A DNA stretch of 64,000 bases from Dactylonectria macrodidyma. Its lineage: Eukaryota > Ascomycota > Sordariomycetes > Hypocreales > Nectriaceae. The stretch's first letter is position 1. Each line of letters opens with the position of its first letter. The notes below the pieces were generated by a model. The model saw nothing but the letters and a program-made list of their open reading frames with translations. It was not told where the DNA came from and searched no databases. Positions 11,763-21,623 of the stretch are shown piece after piece. The stretch lies in the NCBI GenBank assembly GCA_020744425.1, contig JAGMUV010000011.1, positions 558,001 to 622,000 on the forward strand. Reading direction: 5' to 3'. Position numbers and translations under genes: made by a program.

Positions 11763-13017
11763 ATGTCTCGGTACATCAACGCAGCGTACTATCCTTCGTG
11801 GCGGGTCTACAAAGACAAACCGCCGTCTTGTCTTGACGTCGCATCCATTACGCACATCTTCTATGCCTTTGTCGGGTAAGCGGCTTGTCTCACAGTGACG
11901 CTATGTCCGGCTATCAGAACTCCAAATAGGTGAAACTACTAGAACGCAACGCTGACTCGTCCCAGTGTTAATGAGGATGGTACCCTACGGGTTCGTGACC
12001 GCCAGTGTGATAGCCCCGTGTCTTCATAGATCGCTAACAGCGTTTATTCCAGGCACTAGATGCATGGGCCGATAACGGCAAAGAGGTTGATGGAGTCAAG
12101 GGTTGCCTCGCTGCCGTTGCCGAGTTGAAGCGTCAGAATCCTCACATCAAGACCATCGTGTCCATCGGCGGCGGTACCAACAGCACGGAGTTTTCTAATG
12201 TTGCCAGGAGCTGCCTTGCGAGATGCACTTTTGCAAGAGAGATTAGACAATTTTGCGAAAGACATGAGCTCGACGGTGCCGACAGTGAGTATTACCCATA
12301 TTGAAATAGGATCGAGTGGTACGCTAATAGCTGGAACTAGTCGACTGGGAGCATCCTCAAGATCCAGATGCAGGCCGGCATTACCTCCAATTTCTCCAGG
12401 AAATCCGTCGAGCTCTACCGTCTCCGTGGTTTCTGTTGACTAGTGCTCTGCCAGCCGGCCAGTACTGTCTCAAGCACATCGACCTCCCCGCTGTAGCCGG
12501 AGTGCTTGATTTCCTCAACCTCATGGCGTACGACTTCGTGGGCAGCTGGACCGACGTTTCAGGCCACCATGCACAGCTATTTCCGCCCAGAAACAACCTC
12601 AACGAGGTGTATCCAACTCTTCGTACCTCTGGTCATAGTGGCGTAAACTACCTCTTGGAGCACAACTTTCCCCGCAACAAGATCGTACTGGGCATACCGG
12701 CCTACGCGAGATACTTCAGCAATTCGCGCGGCCCTGGACATCCATTCAAAGAGTCTGGCGAGATGGACTACTGCGACTTTCCGGAGCGCTGGGTTAACAA
12801 AGCTTTCATCGAAGACGTAGTTGCCACCGCTTCCTTTGTTGATGACGAGGGTGGCAAGGGCTTTGTTTCCTTTGATGTTCCGAGCACAGTTCGAGCAAAG
12901 GCACGGTATGCAAAGTCTATGGGACTGGGAGGACTGTTCTACTGGACAGGGGCTGGGGATCGGACTGGGGATCAGAGCTTAGTCGCCGCAGGTTGGCGTG
13001 AGCTCCAGGATTGTTGA
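11763..13017 (+). CDS. GH18 chitinase without signal peptide
   Basis: Four exons, 11763-11875, 11966-11990, 12053-12284 and 12341-13017, give 348 aa. The protein starts MSRYINAAYYPSWRVY, a beta-1 strand typical of GH18, with no signal peptide, so it is probably intracellular or leaderless. SIGGGTN is the conserved strand-3 motif, and DGADIDWE is the catalytic DxxDxDxE motif with its acid Glu intact. MAYDF and the C-terminal GLGGLFYWTGAGD complete the barrel. The second exon is only 25 nt, and its following intron uses a GTTCGT donor with a GCTAAC branch site; both are supported because the resulting VNEDGTLRALDAWAD reads like the family. The enzyme hydrolyses chitin beta-1,4 links; cell-wall remodelling or autolysis is the likely role. 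Confidence 0.92.
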
Positions 13018-13053
13018 TGACGATAATGACATATGGACTCGATTGCTCGCGAT

Positions 13054-13096
13054 TCAATTTGGGGTTTCAATTTGGGGTTTCAATTTGGGGGGGTTT
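13054..13096. repeat. 13-bp tandem repeat (three copies)
   Basis: Three consecutive copies of TTTCAATTTGGGG, the last running into extra G residues, lie 40 bp after the chitinase stop and so probably in its 3'UTR. Confidence 0.9.
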
Positions 13097-13235
13097 ACAC
13101 ATAATCTAATGCAACTTTTCTCGACCAAGGATCCCTTCCTGTACTGAGCACCCAACAGAATGACTCTCAGCTAAACCATCGTCTTCAGAATGGTGAGAGT
13201 GGCCCGCGGGCTCACGATGTAGCTGCTCACGTCAG

Positions 13236-13506
13236 GTCTCTGCTGTGCATTTCCTGGTTCACGTCTTTGGTAAATCCCCCCTTTCTTGGTTCATCATTAA
13301 TCGTAAATCATCGCAAACTTCCCTCGTCTCTGCTGCATATTACTCGGTTTCCATTCTTGGTAAAATTTCCCTTTGTTGGTCCATCATCATTCGCCAATCG
13401 TCGTACACTTCTCGCAGTCTTTACTGTGCAGTTGCTCGTTTCCAGTCTGTGCAAATTCTCCCTTTCTTCGCCAATGTGGATCATCAAACATCGTACACTT
13501 CTGCTC
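13236..13506. repeat. degenerate tandem repeat, three units of about 90 bp
   Basis: Units begin at 13236, 13326 and 13417 (90, 91 and 90 bp), each opening with GTCTCTGCTG or a close variant and sharing CCCTTTCTTGG, ATCAT and TCGTACACTT blocks. A fourth unit appears to start at 13507 and is cut short. The array lies just downstream of the minus-strand gene that ends at 13533. Read on the minus strand, parts resemble a decayed coding repeat. Confidence 0.8.
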
Positions 13507-13532
13507 GTCTCTGGGCCTTTCATATTGTCTTC

Positions 13533-14690
13533 TCAGAAGTCGCCAGCCTTCCAATACATGCTCGGCATGTTTGGATCCAAGATGTGGGTTGGCATAGGTC
13601 CGGGGTCTTGCCCTTCACCCTTATGGTCGATCATCATGTCGGAAATGTCCGTGGGGTTCTGAAGCCAGTCTTCAGTAACTTGGCTGCCAGCTTTCGCTTC
13701 CTCGGGAGCTGGGGCGTTGTTGGCCTGTTGACCTGGATGAATACCGAACACATTGATCGAAGCGTCGTTCTCAAATGCCCAAACAGAGTCTTTGCGCAAA
13801 TGGTTTCTCTCCTCGCGAGTGTAACCCACGGATGGCCTGTACCCATGCGGCAAAGGCTGCTGGGTATAGGGGTTCAGTACCGGATTGAAGAATGGAAAGA
13901 GTGGCGATGTCTGGAGTGCGGGAAACATTTCGTCGTTGTTTGACGTTGGAGACTGTAGGGCCGCTCCAGCAGCGTTTTCGGCACCGTCAAGTTGTTCGGC
14001 GTCATTGAGCTGTTTCTTTCGTAGTGAAACCTTTTCGTACCACTTCTCATGTCCACCAAGTCGTTTGAAGCCCTTTTGGGTTCCGTAAGTTGTCCAGCAA
14101 TCTTCGCACATTCGCCAGGCGAGCCAGCGACAAAGTTTGAGATCCATCGGGTGGTTGAATTTCGCGGCGCAGACTCGACACTCTGTGGCTGAGTCCACCA
14201 AGTTCCACCGTGGAAGCTTAGCTTGTCCCTCTGATCGCGAGGGAGGGTCTGGGCGGGCGATGCCCTTTCCTTTGTAGTCTTTCTTCTTCTTGAGAACAGG
14301 TTCGTGGATGTGTTCCGTGTCGATTTTTTGGTCGCCTGCTTCGCGTTTCGGGCAAGGGCGTTTCAACGAAGTCCGCTCCTATGGGGCTGCGTCTTTAGAA
14401 GATCGAATAACGGGTTCTTTGAGGCGGCTGGAAAGTCGAGCGTTCTGCTCAGCTGCATCTTTGGAAGTTGAGCTGGATGCTTCGGGTGTGCCTAGGCTAA
14501 GGCGGTGTGATCGTCGAACAGTCTTCTCAGCTACATCTTTGAGAGTTGGGCTGGTGAAGTCGGGTGTGTTTGTGTTGAGACGTTGAGAGCGCCGAACGTT
14601 CTGCTCGGCTGCTTCTGTGAAAGTTAGGCTGGTGAGGTTGGGTTTGCCTGGGTTGAGACGCGTAGCCGGGCGAGCACGCTGGTCAGACAT
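13533..14690 (-). pseudogene. repeat-containing CX2C zinc-finger protein gene interrupted by an in-frame TAG
   Basis: One minus-strand frame runs from an ATG at 14690 to a stop at 13533, broken only by a TAG at 14379-14381. The first 103 codons hold about 26-aa repeats with a D-A-A-E-Q-N-x-R-x-S-x-R-L pattern. The 281 codons after the TAG are rich in Lys and Arg at first, then carry a CRVC...CEDC zinc-binding pair (C-X2-C-X20-C-X2-C, GATA-like spacing but without the GATA core) followed by a Pro/Asn-rich tail. No ATG precedes the zinc finger after the TAG, so the second part cannot be a separate normal gene. A 33-nt in-frame GT-AG segment (about 14379-14411) could remove the stop, but it is shorter than usual fungal introns and its donor is poor. 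I read it as a nonsense-mutated or readthrough gene. Function unknown. Confidence 0.7.
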
Positions 14691-15629
14691 GGCGGCGGTA
14701 GCTTCTTAGAAGCTGTGCCATACAGGTGCGATGATATGGTGGTGTTGTTGATGCTTCGTGTGTTGGGTTTTGGTGTTTTCGATGATTTCGTTTTGGGGTT
14801 ACGAAGAGAGGTGGTTGTGAAGGAAGTAAGTTGCAAGTGGGCAGGGAGCGAGAATTTATGGAATTTCAAGGCCCCGCCGTAGTTACTAGTACCAGTTGCT
14901 GGCAGCTCTTATTCAAGCAAACAGGCAGCAACTGGTCTGTTCCAAAGACACTGGTGGGTGGGGAGACTCTGGTAGATTTCGGTGTCTTGTAACTAACTAG
15001 TTACCAAGAGCACTTAACCTGAGCAAACGCAGTATTGCAGGACTTAACAGAACCTCTTCCTGAACATACTCAGAATGTATTCTTTTCAACAACTGAGTTG
15101 TACACAGCATGTTGTCTCCTTGTCTTCTGTTGTGTTCGTTCCAGCAAAGGCGTTCTTCAAGCGAGCACCAGAACACTATCACTGTTTCGGGGGAAGCACA
15201 TTATCAGCGACCTCTTTCTATTAACTTGGCGTGTGACTTCAATTACATCCCTTCTTGATGGACTTTGTACTCAACGTTGCGTCCGCCAGCATGTCATTCC
15301 AGGCTCCGACTCTTCATTAGTAGCGTTTCGGTGTACTGTCACCGACTTGGTTTCTGGCATTTGTCACAATGTCCATGCACAATTCACAAAGCTATACTTA
15401 ACTCTGATTGGTCCGTCCCCAAACACTCGTGCATGCATCAATTGCCGTGATTCGCTTCACTGACATGAAAATCGCAACGTTGCACCGCCACAGCCATTGA
15501 CATGCATCGCGACTGAAACCGATCGCTGCACCCCCACACCAGCTACGTCACGACTTCCAATCAAGCCTTCTTGGCTGTCGCGTCCCTGGTAGTGTGCAAC
15601 CACCAAGGGACCTGTCCAACAAGAAACCG
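14691..15629. other. intergenic, no gene recognised
   Basis: Lies between the divergent repeat/zinc-finger gene and the candidate small-protein gene. No RNA gene, repeat or protein domain recognised. Confidence 0.55.
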
Positions 15630-15633
15630 GCTT

Positions 15634-15641
15634 TATAAAAA
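15634..15641 (+). promoter_or_regulatory. TATA box of the 42-aa small-protein gene
   Basis: TATAAAAA in a clear promoter context, 87 bp before a 5'UTR intron donor and 200 bp before the ATG, followed by a pyrimidine-rich tract as at fungal start sites. TATA-type promoters in fungi often drive stress- or stage-regulated genes. Confidence 0.6.
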
Positions 15642-15720
15642 GGGATCTGTGACCTCTCCATTACTTTATTTTCCCTCTTTAAACCTTTCTTTAACAACAT
15701 CTCATCGATCTCTGCACTCT

Positions 15721-15769
15721 GTAAGTTCAACCTCATTCGCAGATGATTGTGGCGCTAACGTCCGACCAG
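15721..15769 (+). other. probable 5'UTR intron of the 42-aa gene
   Basis: A 49-nt segment with a perfect GTAAGT donor, a GCTAAC branch site and a CAG acceptor, lying wholly before the ATG at 15834. The intron contains an ATG, so splicing would also remove an upstream start codon. Confidence 0.6.
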
Positions 15770-15833
15770 TACATCGCAATTACTATCTAAAAGTTCACCA
15801 TCACCACCACAACAACAATCAACAATCATCATC

Positions 15834-15962
15834 ATGGGTCTTTTCTGGGGAAAGGGAATCGGTGGCAAGCATTTTGGCACGAGTGTTCATGCTGATCGTC
15901 ATGGTGTGCGACGTGGGCCTTGGCGGTTTTCGATTGGAAAATACAGCTGTTTCCGCCGCTAA
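15834..15962 (+). CDS. candidate 42-aa basic small protein
   Basis: A short frame with unusually complete gene context: a TATA box, a 5'UTR intron, then an A/C-rich leader of the ACAACAACAATC type typical of well-translated fungal mRNAs. The protein opens MGLFWGKGIGGKHFG and ends in SIGKYSCFRR. It has six Arg, three Lys and three His against one Asp, so it is strongly basic, with Gly-rich turns and one Cys. There is no signal peptide or membrane helix. I do not recognise the family. It is too short for standard gene calling and could be missed in annotations. A further exon downstream cannot be excluded. Confidence 0.5.
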   Translation: MGLFWGKGIGGKHFGTSVHADRHGVRRGPWRFSIGKYSCFRR

Positions 15963-16348
15963 GCAAATGGACATGGTCACTAGAACAGGAGTGTGACACT
16001 GCAAGGAAGGAAGGAGAACTGTAATAGCCTGCAACGAGCAATGATACATACCCTAGGAAACAAAGAATGAAGTTAATAATATCGTTTAAACTACCCAACA
16101 AGAGCCAAGCCAATCGTTCATGGCTTAGAGGGAGGTGACGCAGGGTATATGCACATAGACAGCATATGCATCTACTAGAACTTGCACTCACCCCACACTG
16201 CCAAGGCGAAGCGTCGAGCACAAGAGCTCCCGCCTCGAAGGCGTGAACACGTCCAATATCATGCAAGCAAAATGATTGCCCAATTACCGTCTGAAAATCG
16301 CACAAATTCTCGTTGATGTGTTTACGCGCATAATTACGTTATGACATA
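15963..16348. other. intergenic between the 42-aa gene and RAD9
   Basis: 3' side of the small-protein gene and the promoter of RAD9. Nothing else recognised. Confidence 0.6.
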
Positions 16349-17934
16349 ATGTCGCTTCTCAACTTTACTCTTAGTGAGGAAGGTGTCTCGGCCTTTCGCG
16401 ACGCCCTCATCTGTCTGAACAAGTTCAGTGACGATGTCTCCCTCGAGGCGCGCAGGGACTCTGTGCGTGCCCAGCTGCGGCATCATCCCCCGGGCATCAC
16501 GTTGATTGGATCTAGTTCGTCCTAACCACCCTGAACACCTCCAAATCCGCCTATGCCAGTGTCAGGTTCGCCACAAACAAGTTCTTTTCGCGCTACCATT
16601 TTCAAGGCAGCAGCCAGTTTCGCGATCGCTTCTACTGCACACTCTATATCCGAGTATGTCCTGCTGAAGCATTCGAGCCTCTGTATCCACCTCTCACACA
16701 ATAATTAGGCCCTCATCTCCTTGTTCCGAAGCCGCACTGTGCAAGATAACCAAAGAGATGTCGAGAAGCAGACCCTCATTGAGCGGTGCGACGTCGCCAT
16801 CGAGGATGGCGAAGGAATTCAAAGTCGGTTCATCGCCAGAATCATCTTTCGAAATGGATTGACCTCTACGCACCGTTTGCCTTTCGAGGCTGCCGTCCCT
16901 GTCCACGCCAAATTCAACAAGCAAGATTCTCCACATCATTGGACGATTTCGTCTCGGACACTTCGACAGTTGATGGATCATTTCGGTCCCGGCATCGAGT
17001 TTCTCGACATCAACACTGATGGCGACCATGTCAATTTTACCTGCTTCAGTGAGAAAACTGTCAGCGAGGATGGTGCGTCTTTCCACTGATTTAGGCTACA
17101 CCTACCAACTAACAACCCCAAGCTGTCTTGAAGAAGCCCCTTCAAACATCCATCGCTGTGGAGGTAGACGAGTTCGATGATATCGACGTGGAAGACAAGC
17201 TTCACATCGTAATATCTGTCAAAGATTTCAGAGCAATCATCCAACATGCGGGAATCACTGGCAACGACATCTCGGCCCGATACTCGGTTCCCACTCGTCC
17301 TATCCAACTCTCCTACACAGGCGATGCAATTTCGTGCGAGTTTTTGATCATGACAGTGGGAGAAAGGGGGAATAATCCTGCGCAAAAGACGAAAAAGGGT
17401 CGCAAGAACGCTGCGCAAAATAACGGCCCACGCCTCGAAGCCACGTCTCGTAGAACCAGCCTGGCTCCTTCAGAAGCACCGCAGCCACAGCCCCAAGTAC
17501 CTCCTCCATCACGACCACATCAAATACTGACACCGCAGCTGAGTGCTGCTAGAGCTAGCGCATCACGCATAGGAGCGTTTGACTTGCGTCCATCGCAGCG
17601 GCCTCCGCCACCTCCTACTATGAGGTCGGAGAGCTTATTTGTTGAGGACGAGGGTTGGGAGCCTGTGAGAGACGAGGACGAAGATGCAGAGGAGGACGCA
17701 AGACTGGAGTGGGATCATAGCGTGGACCCGGTGAGCTTCTACGGTTTTCTTCTGCGCTGGTTGTGAAGCTAACTCTCCCAGAACGTCTCTGCTATGCATA
17801 TGAGCCGTGCGGAGGATCAAGAGATGGCAGAACCTGAACGTGAGCGTCCAGAACCAACTGGAGACGAGTCCCAGTTCTTGGAACCTACGCAGAGGTTGTC
17901 GGATGTCAAGAGCCTGGCCCTCTTCCCTGACTAA
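16349..17934 (+). CDS. rad9: DNA damage checkpoint clamp protein Rad9
   Basis: Five exons (16349-16462, 16516-16653, 16709-17072, 17123-17730, 17782-17934) give 458 aa; the four introns are 50-55 nt. The N-terminal part (to about residue 270) is the PCNA-like Rad9 fold: MSLLNFTLSEEGV, the KFSDDVSLEAR segment, FFSRYHF, FYCTLYIRALISLFRS, then a second half around YSVPTRPIQLSY and the CEFLIMTV strand. The remaining tail is disordered, Pro/Gln-rich, then acidic (EDEDAEEDARLEWD), ending in SDVKSLALFPD. Rad9 forms the 9-1-1 clamp with Rad1 and Hus1, loaded at damaged DNA by Rad17-RFC to activate the ATR-type checkpoint kinase. The tail is where phosphorylation-dependent TopBP1/Rad4 binding usually occurs. 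Its stop lies 58 bp from that of the convergent ATS1-like gene. Confidence 0.95.
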
Positions 17935-17992
17935 AGAACCCTGGGCTGCTGTGGATATGATGCAGATTTTGCTGGCATTGTGGGTAACCATC

Positions 17993-19084
17993 TCACTCAT
18001 CAGCTGTGATGAATACCCAACTGGTGGCGCATCCTGCACCGATTGCGCCTATCTTAGATCCAGGAGGGATGAATTTTGACGACGCAATGACATTCCATCT
18101 GCCTTTGACATCGTTGTTCTCAACTTGAGGCCCACAGTTTCCATGTTCGCCCCAGCCCCATGAGAAGACGTCGCCCTCGGTAGAAAGGGCAACGACATGT
18201 TCACTGCCGATGGCAATCTTGCTGAGCTTTGGGAGGTTTGGTGGAGGGAGTTGTCCATGATCATCTCGCCCCCAACTTTGTAGAGCGCCGTCTTCGGTCA
18301 AGATGTAGACATTTCCCCAACTGGCCCCGACGCCCCTCCATTTGGGAGCGGGTTGAGGGACACCAGACTGAATCCCCCACTTGTCTGAGCCAAGGACTTG
18401 GATATTTCCACTGTTAGGGTCGCCAAAGAGGCAAGAAAACGTCCGGCCACATACAGCCCTGGTGACCTTGAAGGGAACGCCCTCGATCTTCCGTGGTGCG
18501 TGTATGACCTGTCCGGGGCCCCCAGCCTGGCCTTTCGAACCATTACCCCAGCCATACGCGTCGCCGTTGCTGAGAACTGCAACGACATGGCTCATGCAAG
18601 CGGCAAGGTCCACGACCTCTGTCCCGGGAGGTGGGAAGTCCTTGATCTCGCTCGCATGCGGTGTTCGAACAATGAGCTCGCCTAGACCCAATTCTCCTTT
18701 GCCACCCATTCCGAAGCTGAAAACTCTGGTCACCTTGCCTTCAACGTCCTTGGCGACGACCACGGAAGCTTCCCAGGTCGCGGCAATCAGGGCAATCTCC
18801 CCAACCTCGTCCTCTCCATCCCTGGTGAGCTTGATCTCGCGGACAACAGGCACGTCGGGACCAGAAGTCAGGCCGCAAGCTCCAGGCGTAGAATCGCCAC
18901 TCCAATAAAGCTTCCCAGCCTCGGTAAGCAGCAACGTGTGGTTGCCGCCGGCGACAATTTTGCCAATGGGTGAGCTCGGAGCATCGGGCTCAAAGAGCAC
19001 TTGTTTGGGAACCGAGACGTCTTCCTTGTGGCCGATGCCAAGTTGCCCCGAGCCATTGGAACCAAGCGCGAATACTACCTCCAT
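17993..19084 (-). CDS. RCC1-repeat beta-propeller protein, ATS1-like
   Basis: A single-exon 363-aa protein made of RCC1-type repeats from the first residues: FALGSNGSGQLGIGHKEDV, then SFGMGGKGELGLGE, AYGWGNGSKGQAG, SWGRDDHGQL and SWGWGEHGNCG. Length and the MEVVFALGSNGSGQLG start fit the fungal ATS1 group rather than nuclear RCC1, which is longer. In budding yeast ATS1 works with Kti11 in wobble-uridine tRNA modification and diphthamide synthesis; transfer of that role is inference. The gene shares a 338-bp divergent promoter with TYR1 and is tail-to-tail with RAD9. Confidence 0.85.
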   Translation of the reverse strand: MEVVFALGSNGSGQLGIGHKEDVSVPKQVLFEPDAPSSPIGKIVAGGNHTLLLTEAGKLYWSGDSTPGACGLTSGPDVPVVREIKLTRDGEDEVGEIALIAATWEASVVVAKDVEGKVTRVFSFGMGGKGELGLGELIVRTPHASEIKDFPPPGTEVVDLAACMSHVVAVLSNGDAYGWGNGSKGQAGGPGQVIHAPRKIEGVPFKVTRAVCGRTFSCLFGDPNSGNIQVLGSDKWGIQSGVPQPAPKWRGVGASWGNVYILTEDGALQSWGRDDHGQLPPPNLPKLSKIAIGSEHVVALSTEGDVFSWGWGEHGNCGPQVENNDVKGRWNVIASSKFIPPGSKIGAIGAGCATSWVFITADE

Positions 19085-19422
19085 AATTTTGAAGCGTAAT
19101 AACCGAAATTGGAGAGGATGGAGCAGCGGCGTAATAGCGAGAGCCCACTCAATGGTTCTTGATGCCTGAGAGCTTTCTTCTGTAGATGCATAGAATCGTT
19201 ATATCGCAGTGTGTAGGTAGTGGTCCCCGCTTATGTAAGATTTTCGGCTCCATCCACTATGAAAACGACTTCCGACTTTTTTCTCTCATCTTTTTTTGAG
19301 CTTTCCTTTCACATTCCGAACACCTCTCGACCGCAGTCCACGCAGACTCAGTTCTAGGTGGTTTGTGGCCCCAGGATGTGATCTATGCTCTCTGCTTGCT
19401 CCCCCATGAAGCAGTAGATACA
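19085..19422. promoter_or_regulatory. shared divergent promoter, ATS1-like / TYR1
   Basis: The 338 bp between two divergent start codons must hold both promoters. It contains a T-rich tract near 19278-19299; I see no specific operator. Confidence 0.6.
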
Positions 19423-21263
19423 ATGGATTCAGTCGCTTCCGCCGTCCCGGCCGGGATGGAAAACTTCGTCGTTGGTCTGATTGGAATGGGCGACATGGGC
19501 AAGATGTACGCCGAGAGGCTGTCTGCCGCTGGCTGGAGGTAAGTCGGATCGCAGTCACTGCATCCCTCTCCAGCCCTTTGTTCTTGTGGTAAGTAACACT
19601 CTTTCGCATCGCGAACTTTCCCCCCAATACCCTCTGCCCACTTCCCTTCTCCTGATGACAAGAGCGCATTTGGCTCGAGTACTGCGCGGGGGCGTCTGGC
19701 GGCCGTTATGGTCGTTGGAGCCGTCCCCGTTCTATCACTGATGTAAACGCTTGCTACCTTAAATTATTCTTTGTCTGAAGAAACACCCTTTCACCTCCTT
19801 TTCCCCCTCAACTTCGTCAATACCAAGACGCTAACTTGGATCAAAGATTAGGAACACATTTCTCTCACTCCCGTGATGACAGCGGACCGTGTGCCGAGTG
19901 GCTAACGGCGGACATAGAATTCTGGCCTGCGACAGGGAAGAGAACCAGGAACGGCTACAAAAAGAATACGCCGGAAATGTACGGTTCTCGCCACCTGCTC
20001 CCGCCCGGCCAGAACGCTGAAGCCTTTGAATAGAAAAATATAGAAATTTGCCGCAATGGTCATTACGTATCCCGCGCAAGCGACTACATCATTTATAGCG
20101 TCGAGGCCGGCGTCATTGACCGTGTGATTGCCCAGTATGGACCATGTATGCGCCCTCTCCCACCCACTGTAAACCCCCATGATACCCCAAATCACCACGT
20201 CTAACGCCGTCTGTCGCCATTTGCAGCTACCAAGCTCGGTGCCATTGTGGGAGGCCAGACATCGTGCAAGTCCCCCGAGATCAAGGCCTTCGAGGCCCAT
20301 CTGCCCGCCGACGTCTCCATCGTCTCGTGCCACTCGCTACATGGCCCCAACGTCGATCCCTTCAACCAGCCGCTGGTGCTCATCCAGCATCGCGCCCCGG
20401 ATGAGGCACTCCACAAGATCGAGGCCGTCCTATCCTGCCTTCGCTCCAAGTTCGTCTACCTGACGGCGCTGGAGCACGACCGCATCACGGCTGACACGCA
20501 GGCCGTGACGCACGCTGCCTTCCTGTCCATGGGCAAGGCTTGGCACGCCAACAAGCAATTTCCCTGGGAGCTGAGCCGCTACGTCGGCGGCATTGAGAAC
20601 GTCAAGGTCAACCTCATGCTGCGCATCTACAGCCAGAAGTGGCACGTCTACGCCGGGCTCGCCATCCTCAACCCAGAGGCCCGCGACCAGATCTCCCAGT
20701 ATGCCAAGAGCACCACTGAACTCTACAAGTTGATGCTGGAGGGTAATCTAGAGGGTCTCCGCGAGCGAGTCTACCGCGCCCGAGACAAGGTCTTTGGCCC
20801 TTCCACCACCTGGGGCAACCGACCGCTCCTCGAGCCCTCGATCCTTTCGTCCTTCTCGCTCGGTACGCCCACCGACGAGCCACGTCCTAACAACCACCTG
20901 TCTCTGCTCGCCATGGTCGACTGCTGGGCGGCTCTCAACATCGTGCCCTACGACCACATGCTGTGCAGCACGCCGTTATTCCGTCTGCGCCTCGGTGTTA
21001 CCGAGTACCTGTTCCGCAACGAAGAGCTGCTTGATGCGACGCTGCGCACCGCCGTGAAGGACAAGACGTATCGTAGCGACGACCTTGAGTTTACCTTCGC
21101 CGCGCGGGGCTGGGAGGAGTGCGTAAGCCTGGGCCACTTTGAGACCTGGGAGAAGCGCTTCGTGAGTACACAGAAGTTCTTTGAGCCACGTTTCGAAGAG
21201 GCCAAGGTCGTGGGCAACCAGATGATTAAGAAGGTGTTGGAGAGCTTGAAAGATGATTCTTAG
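19423..21263 (+). CDS. TYR1: prephenate dehydrogenase (NADP+)
   Basis: Four exons (19423-19538, 19918-19978, 20034-20145, 20227-21263) give 441 aa, the usual fungal Tyr1 length. The Rossmann motif is near the N-terminus: VVGLIGMGDMGKMYAERL, followed after splicing by RILACDREE. SDYIIYSVEAGVIDRV and GAIVGGQTSCKSPEI precede the substrate segment SIVSCHSLHGPNVDP, with the catalytic His region of prephenate dehydrogenases. The C-terminal half is the helical dimerisation domain. It converts prephenate to 4-hydroxyphenylpyruvate, the committed step to tyrosine. The first intron is 379 nt, far longer than the others (55 and 81 nt), and contains a second GTAAGT donor near 19590. Confidence 0.95.
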
Positions 21264-21623
21264 CTTAGCAAGCGATTCACAAGCGGCAAACAAGAAGCCC
21301 AGAATACCGAATTGCTCGACTACCTAGTCCTAATAGCGATGATGATGTTCCTGACCAATGGCTCAACCGAGACTGAGCATGTCCAACTGCTGCTCTGCTC
21401 ATGGCTTCTCTGTCCGAGGGGTATTGATATTAACCAGGTAGCTTGTGCTCTCATCCACCTCCGGTATTGAGACACACCCGATGTGCTCCATAACCCCATA
21501 GTCGATCTTGTATTCCCCAATAGGAGGATGTGGCAGCACAAAGTCTCCTTGAGATTCAGATTGCGTAGGCTCTTCGCCAGGCACTTCTTCTGGGTGTTTC
21601 TCGATATCCTTGATCGGTTTCCC

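Noticed and set aside
13245..13943. 232-codon plus-strand frame
   Set aside because: It runs through the 90-bp repeat and antisense to the zinc-finger gene. Its openness comes from the repeat unit being a multiple of three, and no domain is visible.
14379..14411. 33-nt intron that would remove the TAG in the repeat gene
   Set aside because: It is in phase and ends in AG, but is shorter than usual fungal introns, has a poor GTTATT donor, and removes part of a repeat unit. Kept only as an alternative.
19664..19745. C/D snoRNA-like boxes in the TYR1 intron (TGATGA and CTGA)
   Set aside because: The box C context is imperfect and no terminal stem forms next to the boxes.
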